IMG/VR virus record: IMGVR_UViG_3300028837_000375
Coordinates: 1-37,038 of that record
DNA: 37,038 bases
Direction: 5' to 3' (one strand)
From: a virus
Shown here: positions 25,501 to 33,514 of the stretch, piece after piece
How the letters are laid out: every line of letters starts with the position of its first letter
Position numbering within the stretch: the stretch's first letter is position 1
The notes under the pieces: model-generated
The model's input: the letters and a program-made list of their open reading frames with translations, nothing else
Told to the model about the DNA's origin: nothing
Database searches by the model: none
Position numbers and translations under genes: made by a program

Positions 25501-28500
25501 TACGTGTGAAGAATATGGTTCATGGGCTACAGGAGCTACGGGAACGTGGCTTTCCGAAGGACGTGATAGTGGTAAGGAATATTTTGCTGATGATGGTTAC
25601 GAGTGGAGAAGATTACTTTGGGAAAACACAGGTGGTGGTAGTGTCAAGGCAAGAGTTAGAACTTGCGACAATGCTAGTATGTTTGATTTCAAAGGGTGGA
25701 CTACTGAAGCAGAAGTAAATCTTCCTGTTGATTATATTCATGGTAGTGGTTTTGGAACTGCAACAGCAGGAATGAAAACAGCTGGTGATAAAGGAGCAAA
25801 TTACGAAACAGAAGTAACGGAAGAATTTGATGGACTTTGTTGGTCAAGTGGTGGTGACTTACTTGAGATAAGAAATAGACATGCAGGGGCAGGAGTAGTA
25901 ACAGCAGGATTGATATGGTGTGGTAGTCAGGATAGAAACTCAGGAATTAAAAATACCACCGAAGAATACAATGGTCTTTGTTGGAGTGCGGGCGGTAACA
26001 TGTTGATTGCCTGTAGACCTGGGACAGGTTTTGGTTCTCAGACAGCTGCTCTTAGTATAAGTGATAATACTAATGATAAAGACGTATATCATTATAATGG
26101 TACTGCATGGTCTAATTATGTAGACCTGAATATTGGTAGGTCAGCTTGTGGTGGTAATGGAACAGCTACAGATGGTTTGGTAGAAGGTTCTGGTTACGCA
26201 CCATCAGAGAGTACTACTGAAGCATTTAATGGAAGTTCATGGTCTACAGGTGGTGATTTAAATTATGGTAGATATGATTGTACAGGAGCAGGAGCAGGGT
26301 CAACTTCAGGGTTAGTAGCGGGCGGTAGAAATGCTACCTTCAGAACTGAAAAATATGATGGCACTAGTTGGACTAATACCAACAACATAAGTGCTCAAAG
26401 AGAAAGACATGCTGGTTGTGGCTCAGACACTTCAGCATTGATGTGGTGTGGTTATTATTCAGGTATTTTAGGAACTACTACATTATATACAGAAGATGTA
26501 CCTACATGGTATCCTACAGGTGGAAGCGGATACTTTGAAGCTTCAGGATATGAAACTGAAGCTCCTGCGAAAAGATACTTCCAAGTTGAGATGGTTCTGA
26601 CAGAGGGAAGTAGTCCACAAATACCTGAGATTGTTGGGGAATTTGGTTTAGCAAGTAATTTTCATACCGATACTATAACTGCTAATGGCAGTATAGTTGC
26701 AGTTGTTACACAGACTATCAATGGTAGTGCAAGCATTCAACCTATCTTATTAGGTAGTGCTTTCATCACTCCTTCTATTACTGCAAATGCTGATATTGTT
26801 TCGGTAGGTTTAGAAACGATTACTGCAAATGCTAAAGTGCAACCTATCATTACAGCTAATGGTCAAGTGTTCCCTGGGATTAGAGGTAATGCTAATGTAA
26901 AAGTTTTTGATAAAGTATGGTCTTCCAAAGCAGAATTTGACACAGGTTCTTATGATGATGTTGAAGTGCTTCAAGATTCTGATGGAGATTCATTAATATT
27001 AGGTACTTCTCCTGTTTGGAGTGCTGGTGGTAATTTACCAACAGGTAAGAGAAGAACAGCAGGAGCAGGAACAGTAGACGCAGGGTTGTGTTTTGGTGGT
27101 GAAGTTGACCCCGCCACAGCAACAGGAAGTACACAAGAATATAATAGTGGTGCATGGACTAATGTAAATGCCATGAACACTACTAGATGGTATTTAGCTG
27201 GCTGTGGTACTCAGTTAGCAGCTCTAGCGATAGCAGGAAATAATGCTAACAGTAGAACGGAAGAGTACGATGGAACTACGTGGACTTCAGGTGGCGATTT
27301 AAGTAACGGTAGAGATTATGCAGGGAGTTCTTCTAGCGGTTCTGTTACGTCTGCTTTTATTTGCGGTGGCTATTGGACGAATGCAACTCATACTGAAACT
27401 GAAGAGTATGATGGTTCAGTATGGGCTACAGGTGGTACATTATCTAGAAGTCGAAGATTACAGGGTACGTGCGGTACGGTAAGTGCAGGATTAACTTTCG
27501 GTGGTTCATATAGAGCAGGGAGTTTCTTTAATACTGACCTTACTGAAGAGTATAACGGTACTGTTTGGAGTGGTGGTGGAGACTTAACTGCTGCTAGAGA
27601 CCTTCTATACGGTCATGGAACACAGTTAGCAGGGTTAGCGACTGGTGGAGCGAATCAGGGTGGTAGAGTAGAGACATACGATACTAGTACTTGGTCACAG
27701 CAAGGTAACATGAATGTGTGGCGAATTACTCATGGTGGTGGTGGTCCTTCAAATACCTCTGCTTTTACGGTAGCGGGTGGAACGTATCTAACATCTACTT
27801 CTATACTTGGTACACCCACTACAGGAACATGGACAGTAGATTATGACACAGGTTTTGATAATGCTGATTGGAAACAAGCAGGGTGGATAAATCTTGATGC
27901 AGGAAGTGTAAAACTCAGAGCAAAAACAGCTTACTCACAATCAGCATTAGATGGTGCTTCATGGTCAAGTTACTATACTGATAAGTATACGGACATTGAT
28001 GTTCCTGATGATAGATGGTTACGAGTAGAGCTTACTCTTGAGTCAGCTAGTAATCCTAAAGTAAATCAGGTAGGGGTTGCTTTTGATGAGGTAGGCAATC
28101 CGACTATAACAGGTGATGCTAGAATTAGACCTGTAATTACTGCTAGAGGTGACATACTAGTAGCACATATCGAGACTCTCAATGCCAACGGTAGAGTAAG
28201 ACCTGTAATAACAGGTGATGCTAGAATTGCTCCTGTCATTGGAGCAAATGCTGTTATATGGCCTTCACTCCCTGCGAATGGAAGAATTCAAGTAGCTGAG
28301 TCTCATACTATCAATGGTGACGGAAGAATTCAGCCGACTATTTCAGGTGACGGAAGAGTTAGACCTGTCATTACTGCGAAGGCTGAGATTTCTGTAGAGT
28401 TTGTTAAAACTATCAATGCTAATGGTAGGATTCAAACTACTGAGACTCAAAACATAAATGGAGATGGAAGGGTAAGACCTGTATTAACAGGTGACGGAAG

Positions 28501-31500
28501 AGTTAGACCTATCATTACTGCAAAGGCTGAGATTTCTGTTGAGTTTACAAAAACTATAAATGCAAACGGTAGGATTGAAACTACTGAGACTCAAACCATA
28601 AATGGTGATGGTAGAGTAAGACCTGTCATAAGCAGTAACGCTAGAATCCAACCTTCAATTACTGCAAAGGCTGAGATTTCTGTTGAGTTCACAAAAACTA
28701 TAAATGCAAACGGTAGGATTCAAACTACCGAAGAAGATACAATACCAGGTGATGCTAGAATTCAACCTACCATTGGTGGAAGAGCAGATATAGTAGCCAC
28801 AAATAGCGAATCAATAAATGCTAATGCGAAAATCCAACCTATCATTACTGCGAAAGCAGAGATTGAAGTTGAGTTTACAAAAACTATAAATGCCAACGGA
28901 AGAATTCAAACTTCGGAAACTAATACCATAAGCGGTGATGCAAGGATTCAACCAATAATTACCGCTAATGCAATGTTAATTGATTACATTCCTTCTAATG
29001 CAAGAATACAAGTTACTGAGACAAAAACCATAGAAGGAGATGGAAGAGTAAGACCTGTCATTGGTGCGAATGCTGAGATACAAGTAGAATTCTCTCAGAC
29101 TATTGGTGCTAAAGCAGAAATTGAAGTTGAGTTCAACAAGACAATAACCGCTAATGGAAGAGTAAGACCTGTCATTACTGCAAGGGCTGAGATTTCTGTA
29201 GCGTTCACACAAACCATAAATGCGAATGCAAGAATTAGAAATACAGCAGAAAGGACAATAACAGGTGATGCTAGGATAAGACCTTTTATTACTGCCAATG
29301 CTGAGATTGACCTAACTGCTATTAAGACAATCACATCAAATAGCAGGATTAGACCTGTACTAGTTGCAGACGGTAGGGTTTCTCCAAGTATCTCTGCAAA
29401 TGCTAATATTGTCTTATTCGATAAAGTATGGAAGACACAGGCTGATTTCGATACAGGAGTTTATAATAATACTAAGTATGATGTTCCTTCTGAAACATTA
29501 CAATTAGATGGGGCTATATTAGGAACGTGGACAGTAGATTTCGATTCAGGTTTTAATGATGCTGATTGGAATACATTAGGATGGATAAATCTTCTTGGTG
29601 GCGGGAGCGTAAAAGCGAGAATAAAATCTGCACCTTCACAGGCAGAATTAACTACCGCTCCGTGGTACGGTTATTATACTGATAGTTTTCAGGACATCGG
29701 TGTACCAAATAATAAGTGGATTCGGATAGAATTAACATTAGAAACTGCGAGTGACCCTTACGTATCATCACTTGGAGTTTCTTATGATGAGTTTAATAAT
29801 CCTCTTCAACATGCTGATGCGAGAATAAGACCTGTCATTACTGGAAGGGCTGAGGTTTCTGTACCGTTTACTCAGACAATACCTGCTAATGGAAGTATTG
29901 TTCTTCCTTCTAATCTGATAACAGGTTCAGGTTTTATATCTCTGCCAAAGACCATAACTGCGAATGCAATGATACAGCCAAGTATCACAGCAAGAGCATT
30001 AGTTGTTGATAGGACAGCAAGAACTATTGATAGTATTGCAAGAGTTTTAAGAGATACTACCACAAGACTATTTATAAGTTCCGATATAAAAGAAAATATC
30101 TTGATGTATGACAGGTATCAAGACCTACGTGGTCTTGTGGTCGATGAGAATTACTACACTAGGGATGGACATATTATTCCTAGAAAACGTGGAAGAACTC
30201 TTGTACACAGCTACTTGTTCGCATTACAGAGTCCTTTACATCCTGATACAATTTGGTCAGTTTATCTTAATAATTCATACCAATACCACATATTAACAGA
30301 TGCAGTAGGAATCACTCCGTTTAGATTGTTTTTGGATAGAGGTAGAAACAGAGTAGATGTTGTAAGAAAAGCAACTGATTCTCAGGTTATGCAGATTAAT
30401 CCTACGACTAGGGTAAATCTTATACCATTTGAGTCAAACAGTAGCACAGTTCAGGAAGAGACTTTTATTCTCAGAAATATTGATGGTTCAATCATAAGAT
30501 TGGAGAATAGTGAATATTCTTTTATTGATGCTCATCATGTTCAGATAGCTAGTTCAGCGTATGATAGCACAGCGATTTACACTATTTACTATTCTGTTCT
30601 AGAGAATCAAGCTCAGGAAGTTTGGACTAAAAAATATTCTGCTTGGGTTAATGCTCTTAATTATGTCACATGGTTTGGTGCTTATTCTGAAGAGATGATG
30701 CTTGTTGATGATTCTATCGAAGAGACAAGAGGTAACACATATATTCGGGAAGCAACACATCAGGGATTAGAGCAAAATTTTGGTGAAGTATTTATTAAAA
30801 CTTCTCCTGACCCGAAATGGAGTGTAGAGGGTTATAGAGAATTAATAGAGGAATATTTCCATTCTTATCACAGGTCTTCGATTACGTATAAAGGTGTTAA
30901 GGATGGTGTTGGTAACATAAGCACTATTCCACCAAAGATTGAATCGTACAGAACTTACAAAAAATGGGTTTTAGGATGGCAGTTCTTACCAAACAGAGAC
31001 TTAATTGTTGATACGCTTTCGGGTAAACCTGCTGGATGGCTAGTTACAGGTGGAACATCAGCTAATCCTTCTTCTCCTGCTCCTAAGTTTGGTGATAGCC
31101 ACTTAGAAGTGACAGCTACAGGTGGTGAGTCAGTAGTATTAGAAGCTAATGCTATCCATACATGGAAGCGTTTTGCTCACAGGAAATGGAGATTAAGAGG
31201 ATGGTTGAAGAAGGATAGCGGACCAAGCATACCGATGTTCTTACAACTGTCTGAGGATGGTGGTCACACATGGCATCAATCAGGACAAATGCTTGTAACA
31301 AATACTTATAAACGATTTACATTTGAAAAAACTATTTCAAAATATGCAACTAGTCTGAGAGCACGTTTTGTTATAGGGACAACTACAACTCTTCCACCTG
31401 CGGGTAGAAAAATTTATCTTAACTTCCCTTCACTAGAAGAGCAGAGAGATAAATCTCTACACTTAGGGGCTTCAGTATATTCACCTGACCCAACTGATTC

Positions 31501-31801
31501 TGTTTATTGGTCTACAGTTCCTAGAGACAAGGCAAAATCATATCACGGTTTTAGGATATTCTGTTGGGGAATTAATACACTTACGGATAACGAAAAAGAG
31601 TTGGTAGGATTTACAGATGTGAATGGTAGCGACATAATGAATCCAAATACAGGACATCCGTATTGGATTAAATCAGCCGAAGCTATTCTTGAGTTAATAA
31701 CAGAAGATGATTATAGACTGTGGAGTGGGTACGACATGTTAGAGACAGGAGAGAAAGAAAACATGGAAGCAGTTCTCAGAGAGGATTTAACTGATGATTA
31801 A
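22535..31801 (+). CDS. Giant multi-propeller/GRI-repeat protein B
   Basis: A 3088-residue protein, the largest in the window, probably a virion adhesin or long fibre. It contains five six-bladed kelch-like propellers (blade pattern EEYNGTSWS..G.LN.AR....G.GT..A.L.FGGY) at about residues 47-318, 375-644, 725-1000, 1055-1322 and 1492-1758. Four copies of a beta-sandwich module (GTWTVDxDxGF...SVKxRxKT, then WLRxELTLE) hold or separate them: two propellers in each of copies 1 and 2, one in copy 3, none in copy 4 (2297-2424). GRI arrays occupy ~1378-1458, ~1856-2294 and ~2427-2505. The C-terminal ~580 residues are non-repetitive and include a CBM4/9-like jelly roll (~2818-2968; GKPAGWLVTGG, KWRLRGWLKKD). 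No signal peptide. Translation is coupled to the upstream gene by TAATG and to the downstream gene by an 8-base overlap. Confidence 0.82.
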   Translation: MGILTETITGIARIKTTGKVWVTQDDFLEGLLSNTFFRGNLQLSYSWAVGATLNTARRLLGAAGTKSLGLTFGGYTTSTVNTCEDYNGTAWSSAGNMIRATYSPGPAGTQGNAIAIGGNKTGATAYDPRTEEYHGTAWSSGGNLNLGKRENGAVGSASEALSFCGYRYTGSDTVYKTSEHYNGTAWSVDADLSEAKSQVSGLGTPSAALCLGGINLVPTQLDTTEEYNGTSWSVVNSLNVGVYRMAAGGNVDSAWNCTGTTATVGYRAASEEWNGVTWYTQNSCNAGRRESSGDGGVGDGFIAGGGNAPVMDSTEIKEFSTGDTGTWTVDIDSGFDAESLDIPKTQWENLRWDSTGGSVKYRYKTASTEAELGGVWSTGGDLNALKYGQYGNGVQTASLSYLGRIPSGDNSDETEEYNGTAWSSVGDLNLARRVPSGCGTVDATLAFGGYTSAYVKNTEEYNGTSWSNVQDLPIEIGNGGGTGTQSAGLCVGGTDVGLAAIDDTYEYSEASWSTGGNLSVARRLNKATNGTLSAALTNGGYTTEYVKTSEEYNGTTWTASEDLNIIRGNHGGAGSATSAISFGGTDGVDLSSSEEFDGVSWTITGAGLNLGRRAFASSGTLLAGLCYGGYTTEATTLTEEYNGGTASWSSYSATEPADIGSADRWMRLELTLTEGSTPEITEVGQDYYAPANLETWTTKADFKEGTPDGVSFTRVDGELQLIGAWTTAGTLNAVRSLHAAFGASVNASLVVGGYNRIATTNRDTTEEYGGTSWSNAGNISVAKRQFRGVGTILAGLSFGGTTGTTVATAEEYGGVSWSEVASLNTARHGIAEAGTASLALAISGYSTILGTNQPSCEQYDGTSWSSQADVNTARRNLGGFGSTVDVATCFGGYIAVRTAITEDYNGTSWSVSGDLSQETQSMAGCGTQTGGFCVSGQTDVFLKTVEEYCSPTWHIGADLLAATRWVGAAGNTNSALQSGGDLDASNSSDTCEEYGSWATGATGTWLSEGRDSGKEYFADDGYEWRRLLWENTGGGSVKARVRTCDNASMFDFKGWTTEAEVNLPVDYIHGSGFGTATAGMKTAGDKGANYETEVTEEFDGLCWSSGGDLLEIRNRHAGAGVVTAGLIWCGSQDRNSGIKNTTEEYNGLCWSAGGNMLIACRPGTGFGSQTAALSISDNTNDKDVYHYNGTAWSNYVDLNIGRSACGGNGTATDGLVEGSGYAPSESTTEAFNGSSWSTGGDLNYGRYDCTGAGAGSTSGLVAGGRNATFRTEKYDGTSWTNTNNISAQRERHAGCGSDTSALMWCGYYSGILGTTTLYTEDVPTWYPTGGSGYFEASGYETEAPAKRYFQVEMVLTEGSSPQIPEIVGEFGLASNFHTDTITANGSIVAVVTQTINGSASIQPILLGSAFITPSITANADIVSVGLETITANAKVQPIITANGQVFPGIRGNANVKVFDKVWSSKAEFDTGSYDDVEVLQDSDGDSLILGTSPVWSAGGNLPTGKRRTAGAGTVDAGLCFGGEVDPATATGSTQEYNSGAWTNVNAMNTTRWYLAGCGTQLAALAIAGNNANSRTEEYDGTTWTSGGDLSNGRDYAGSSSSGSVTSAFICGGYWTNATHTETEEYDGSVWATGGTLSRSRRLQGTCGTVSAGLTFGGSYRAGSFFNTDLTEEYNGTVWSGGGDLTAARDLLYGHGTQLAGLATGGANQGGRVETYDTSTWSQQGNMNVWRITHGGGGPSNTSAFTVAGGTYLTSTSILGTPTTGTWTVDYDTGFDNADWKQAGWINLDAGSVKLRAKTAYSQSALDGASWSSYYTDKYTDIDVPDDRWLRVELTLESASNPKVNQVGVAFDEVGNPTITGDARIRPVITARGDILVAHIETLNANGRVRPVITGDARIAPVIGANAVIWPSLPANGRIQVAESHTINGDGRIQPTISGDGRVRPVITAKAEISVEFVKTINANGRIQTTETQNINGDGRVRPVLTGDGRVRPIITAKAEISVEFTKTINANGRIETTETQTINGDGRVRPVISSNARIQPSITAKAEISVEFTKTINANGRIQTTEEDTIPGDARIQPTIGGRADIVATNSESINANAKIQPIITAKAEIEVEFTKTINANGRIQTSETNTISGDARIQPIITANAMLIDYIPSNARIQVTETKTIEGDGRVRPVIGANAEIQVEFSQTIGAKAEIEVEFNKTITANGRVRPVITARAEISVAFTQTINANARIRNTAERTITGDARIRPFITANAEIDLTAIKTITSNSRIRPVLVADGRVSPSISANANIVLFDKVWKTQADFDTGVYNNTKYDVPSETLQLDGAILGTWTVDFDSGFNDADWNTLGWINLLGGGSVKARIKSAPSQAELTTAPWYGYYTDSFQDIGVPNNKWIRIELTLETASDPYVSSLGVSYDEFNNPLQHADARIRPVITGRAEVSVPFTQTIPANGSIVLPSNLITGSGFISLPKTITANAMIQPSITARALVVDRTARTIDSIARVLRDTTTRLFISSDIKENILMYDRYQDLRGLVVDENYYTRDGHIIPRKRGRTLVHSYLFALQSPLHPDTIWSVYLNNSYQYHILTDAVGITPFRLFLDRGRNRVDVVRKATDSQVMQINPTTRVNLIPFESNSSTVQEETFILRNIDGSIIRLENSEYSFIDAHHVQIASSAYDSTAIYTIYYSVLENQAQEVWTKKYSAWVNALNYVTWFGAYSEEMMLVDDSIEETRGNTYIREATHQGLEQNFGEVFIKTSPDPKWSVEGYRELIEEYFHSYHRSSITYKGVKDGVGNISTIPPKIESYRTYKKWVLGWQFLPNRDLIVDTLSGKPAGWLVTGGTSANPSSPAPKFGDSHLEVTATGGESVVLEANAIHTWKRFAHRKWRLRGWLKKDSGPSIPMFLQLSEDGGHTWHQSGQMLVTNTYKRFTFEKTISKYATSLRARFVIGTTTTLPPAGRKIYLNFPSLEEQRDKSLHLGASVYSPDPTDSVYWSTVPRDKAKSYHGFRIFCWGINTLTDNEKELVGFTDVNGSDIMNPNTGHPYWIKSAEAILELITEDDYRLWSGYDMLETGEKENMEAVLREDLTDD
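26670..26905 (+). repeat. Short GRI-repeat array between sandwich copies 2 and 3 (protein B)
   Basis: About 80 residues with units such as NGSIVAV, GSASIQPIL, GSAFITPSI, NAKVQPII and NGQVFPGI. It is more diverged than the long array and links the second and third sandwich modules. Confidence 0.65.
28100..29422 (+). repeat. Long GRI-repeat array (protein B)
   Basis: About 440 residues of repeats alternating short units (GDGRVRPVI, NARIQPSI) with longer ones (KAEISVEFTKTINAN). A higher-order period of exactly 144 bases (48 residues) is seen: the ITAKAEISVEF element begins at 28370, 28514 and 28658, then after 186 bases at 28844. All spacings are multiples of three, so the reading frame is kept. 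Confidence 0.82.
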
Positions 31802-32417
31802 ATTAAAAGTTAAATTTACAATGGGAAAGAGTTGGAGTGGGATAAAAAATTCTCACATGTGGAATGATTTGAAACAACAACTGCTTATGACGATGGCATA
31901 CACTTTACAGAAGACTATTGCTGACCAAGCAGAGATTATGCATAAAAAACCAACAGGTAAATCTTATAATAGTTGGTATGTCCATTCTAAACCACAAGAG
32001 GGAAAGGCGATTATCGGAAATAGTCAGCCTTACATGTATTGGCAGAATTATGGTGTTAAACCTCATATAATGAAATACCTTATGAACATTGGGTACAGAC
32101 AGTATCTTGCTTTTGGTAGGTATCCTTATTGGGGTAAAAAGTTTATTCCTATAAGAGCCTCTGACGGTAAAATAATATTCAGACGTGCAACTAAAAAATC
32201 TTTTAATTCAGCAATACTTCCTAGAGAAGCTTTGCAGTATGCTAAACAAGCTTTCGGGAGTGCGACAATAGGTACAGGGTGGTATCATCCAGGATATGAG
32301 GGAAAGAATTTTGTTGATACAGGAATAAATATTTTCAAAAATATACACATGCCAGCTATTCTGAATGATATTAAACTTAGAGGTGGCTCTGTTAAATTAA
32401 CTAGGTACTCAGGATGA
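31794..32417 (+). CDS. HK97 gp10-like neck/tail completion protein
   Basis: A 207-residue protein. The segment KPTGKSYNSWYV...IIGNSQPYMYWQNYGVKPHIM follows the HK97 gp10/neck-protein pattern (short TGxx-S helix, strand, then Y...xNxG..PH), and the C-terminal part (GYEGKNFVDTGINIFKN) fits the closing helix. Such proteins join the head to the tail or help complete the tail end. The ATG overlaps the stop of the giant gene by eight bases, without its own clear ribosome binding site, so it depends on coupling. The stop overlaps the next ATG (ATGA). Its place ahead of the tail terminator and sheath matches this role. Confidence 0.7.
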   Translation: MIKLKVKFTMGKSWSGIKNSHMWNDLKQQLLMTMAYTLQKTIADQAEIMHKKPTGKSYNSWYVHSKPQEGKAIIGNSQPYMYWQNYGVKPHIMKYLMNIGYRQYLAFGRYPYWGKKFIPIRASDGKIIFRRATKKSFNSAILPREALQYAKQAFGSATIGTGWYHPGYEGKNFVDTGINIFKNIHMPAILNDIKLRGGSVKLTRYSG

Positions 32418-32761
32418 AAATTAAACTAAGTGATTTAATGCGTGATACTTGTAGCAGATGTGGGGCAGAACTATGTTATGCTGGTTTATGGTTTGAAGAT
32501 TGGCTAGGCAATAGGTACTGCTCTTATCGGTGTAAGTATCTTACTTTAGAAAAGGAGAAAGAGAAAGTAGGAAGCACAATTACGATTTCAGATGCTAATG
32601 ATTTTACAACCACTAAAGAGAAAATAACTAAAGCTGAAAAAATCTTAAAAGGGAAAGGAAAGATTTGGACGGATAGGCATGAGTATAAAGGAGAGGTGTA
32701 TTGGACGAATGATAAAAAACCTGTGGCAGAATTAATACGTAATGAACTTTTTATAATTTGA
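32414..32761 (+). CDS. Small treble-clef-like zinc protein
   Basis: A 115-residue protein coupled to the upstream gene by ATGA. The N-terminus holds CSRCGAELCYAGLW then NRYCSYRCKYL: a CxxC pair followed by a CxxxC pair, as in treble-clef or TRASH-like zinc modules. The rest is Lys-rich and helical with a final beta segment (HEYKGEVYWTNDKKP). Function unknown. Its place among neck genes suggests a virion or assembly role; a nucleic-acid-binding role is also possible. Confidence 0.6.
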   Translation: MKIKLSDLMRDTCSRCGAELCYAGLWFEDWLGNRYCSYRCKYLTLEKEKEKVGSTITISDANDFTTTKEKITKAEKILKGKGKIWTDRHEYKGEVYWTNDKKPVAELIRNELFII

Positions 32762-32770
32762 GGTAATAAA

Positions 32771-33484
32771 ATGGGTGGTTTTGGGAAATACACAGAGAAT
32801 GCCAAAGACCAAGTTATCAACATGATAAGAGACCAATTTAGGACTCAAGGGTTTGCTCAGTCAGAAATGCCTACGATGGAAAAGTTTAATTTCTATTCTG
32901 ATGACCCTTATGAGACCTTTGTAAGAGTGTTGACTTCTCTGCCTGATATTGACCAACAGCTTCCGTTAGTAGCTGTTACAATCGGAACAGCTACGGGTGT
33001 TCCAATGGGTATTGGAACAGGTGGAGATTATGTGGGAATGTTTCCCGATGAAGATGGTTACTACCAAAAGATTTACAGTAGTAGAGTTAACATGACGGTA
33101 AATATAGATGTAGGAACAGAAGATACCAATACCCGTTCAGAAATAACCGATATAATAATCAGTATAATCCAATTTTATTTGAGAGACTCGGCTTGGGAGC
33201 TTAATGCCCCTGAAGATTCGGAAGAATGTTGGCAAATGATTTTTGATAGAGACCTTAGTTTATCGGGAGAGCAAGAAATCCCTAAACCTGAAGCTGACCC
33301 AGAGGATAAAATATATGTCCAACGGATGAGCATCAACGTAATCTATATTGATTACGTATCTAGACTAGCACCAGGTCAAGGGAAGACTGGTCCAGGAGTT
33401 CCTGAGTCACACAAAGGACCTGTCACCGTTGTTCCTGATGTTACAGACCCAGGTTATCACCCAACTATGAGATGGATAAAATAG
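32771..33484 (+). CDS. Putative tail terminator protein
   Basis: A 237-residue protein immediately before the sheath gene, the normal place of the tail terminator in myoviruses. It has an N-terminal helix (NAKDQVINMIRDQFRTQG), a Gly-rich loop, and the strand-strand-helix RVNMTVNIDVGTEDTNTRSEITDII, which continues to QFYLRDS, as expected for the gpU/gp15-like fold that caps the last tube ring and binds the neck. A later strand pair (YVQRMSINVIYIDYVS) completes the sheet. The C-terminal ~40 residues are Pro/Gly-rich and probably flexible. The gene starts nine bases after the previous stop. Assigned by position and fold pattern. Confidence 0.62.
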   Translation: MGGFGKYTENAKDQVINMIRDQFRTQGFAQSEMPTMEKFNFYSDDPYETFVRVLTSLPDIDQQLPLVAVTIGTATGVPMGIGTGGDYVGMFPDEDGYYQKIYSSRVNMTVNIDVGTEDTNTRSEITDIIISIIQFYLRDSAWELNAPEDSEECWQMIFDRDLSLSGEQEIPKPEADPEDKIYVQRMSINVIYIDYVSRLAPGQGKTGPGVPESHKGPVTVVPDVTDPGYHPTMRWIK

Positions 33485-33514
33485 TAATTCAAACTTTATA
33501 AGGAGGTGTTAGTT

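Noticed and set aside
28976-29334. Minus-strand ORFs in the repeat array and elsewhere
   Set aside because: They lie fully inside long + strand genes, lack ribosome binding sites and mirror the repeat codons; no minus-strand gene is supported anywhere in the window.
28100-29422. CRISPR-like or non-coding tandem repeat array
   Set aside because: All periods are multiples of three, the reading frame stays open and the units differ at codon third positions, so this is a coding protein repeat.
16500-31801. Diversity-generating retroelement acting on the giant adhesins
   Set aside because: No reverse transcriptase gene and no template/variable repeat pair were seen in the window; the repetition is explained by protein repeats.
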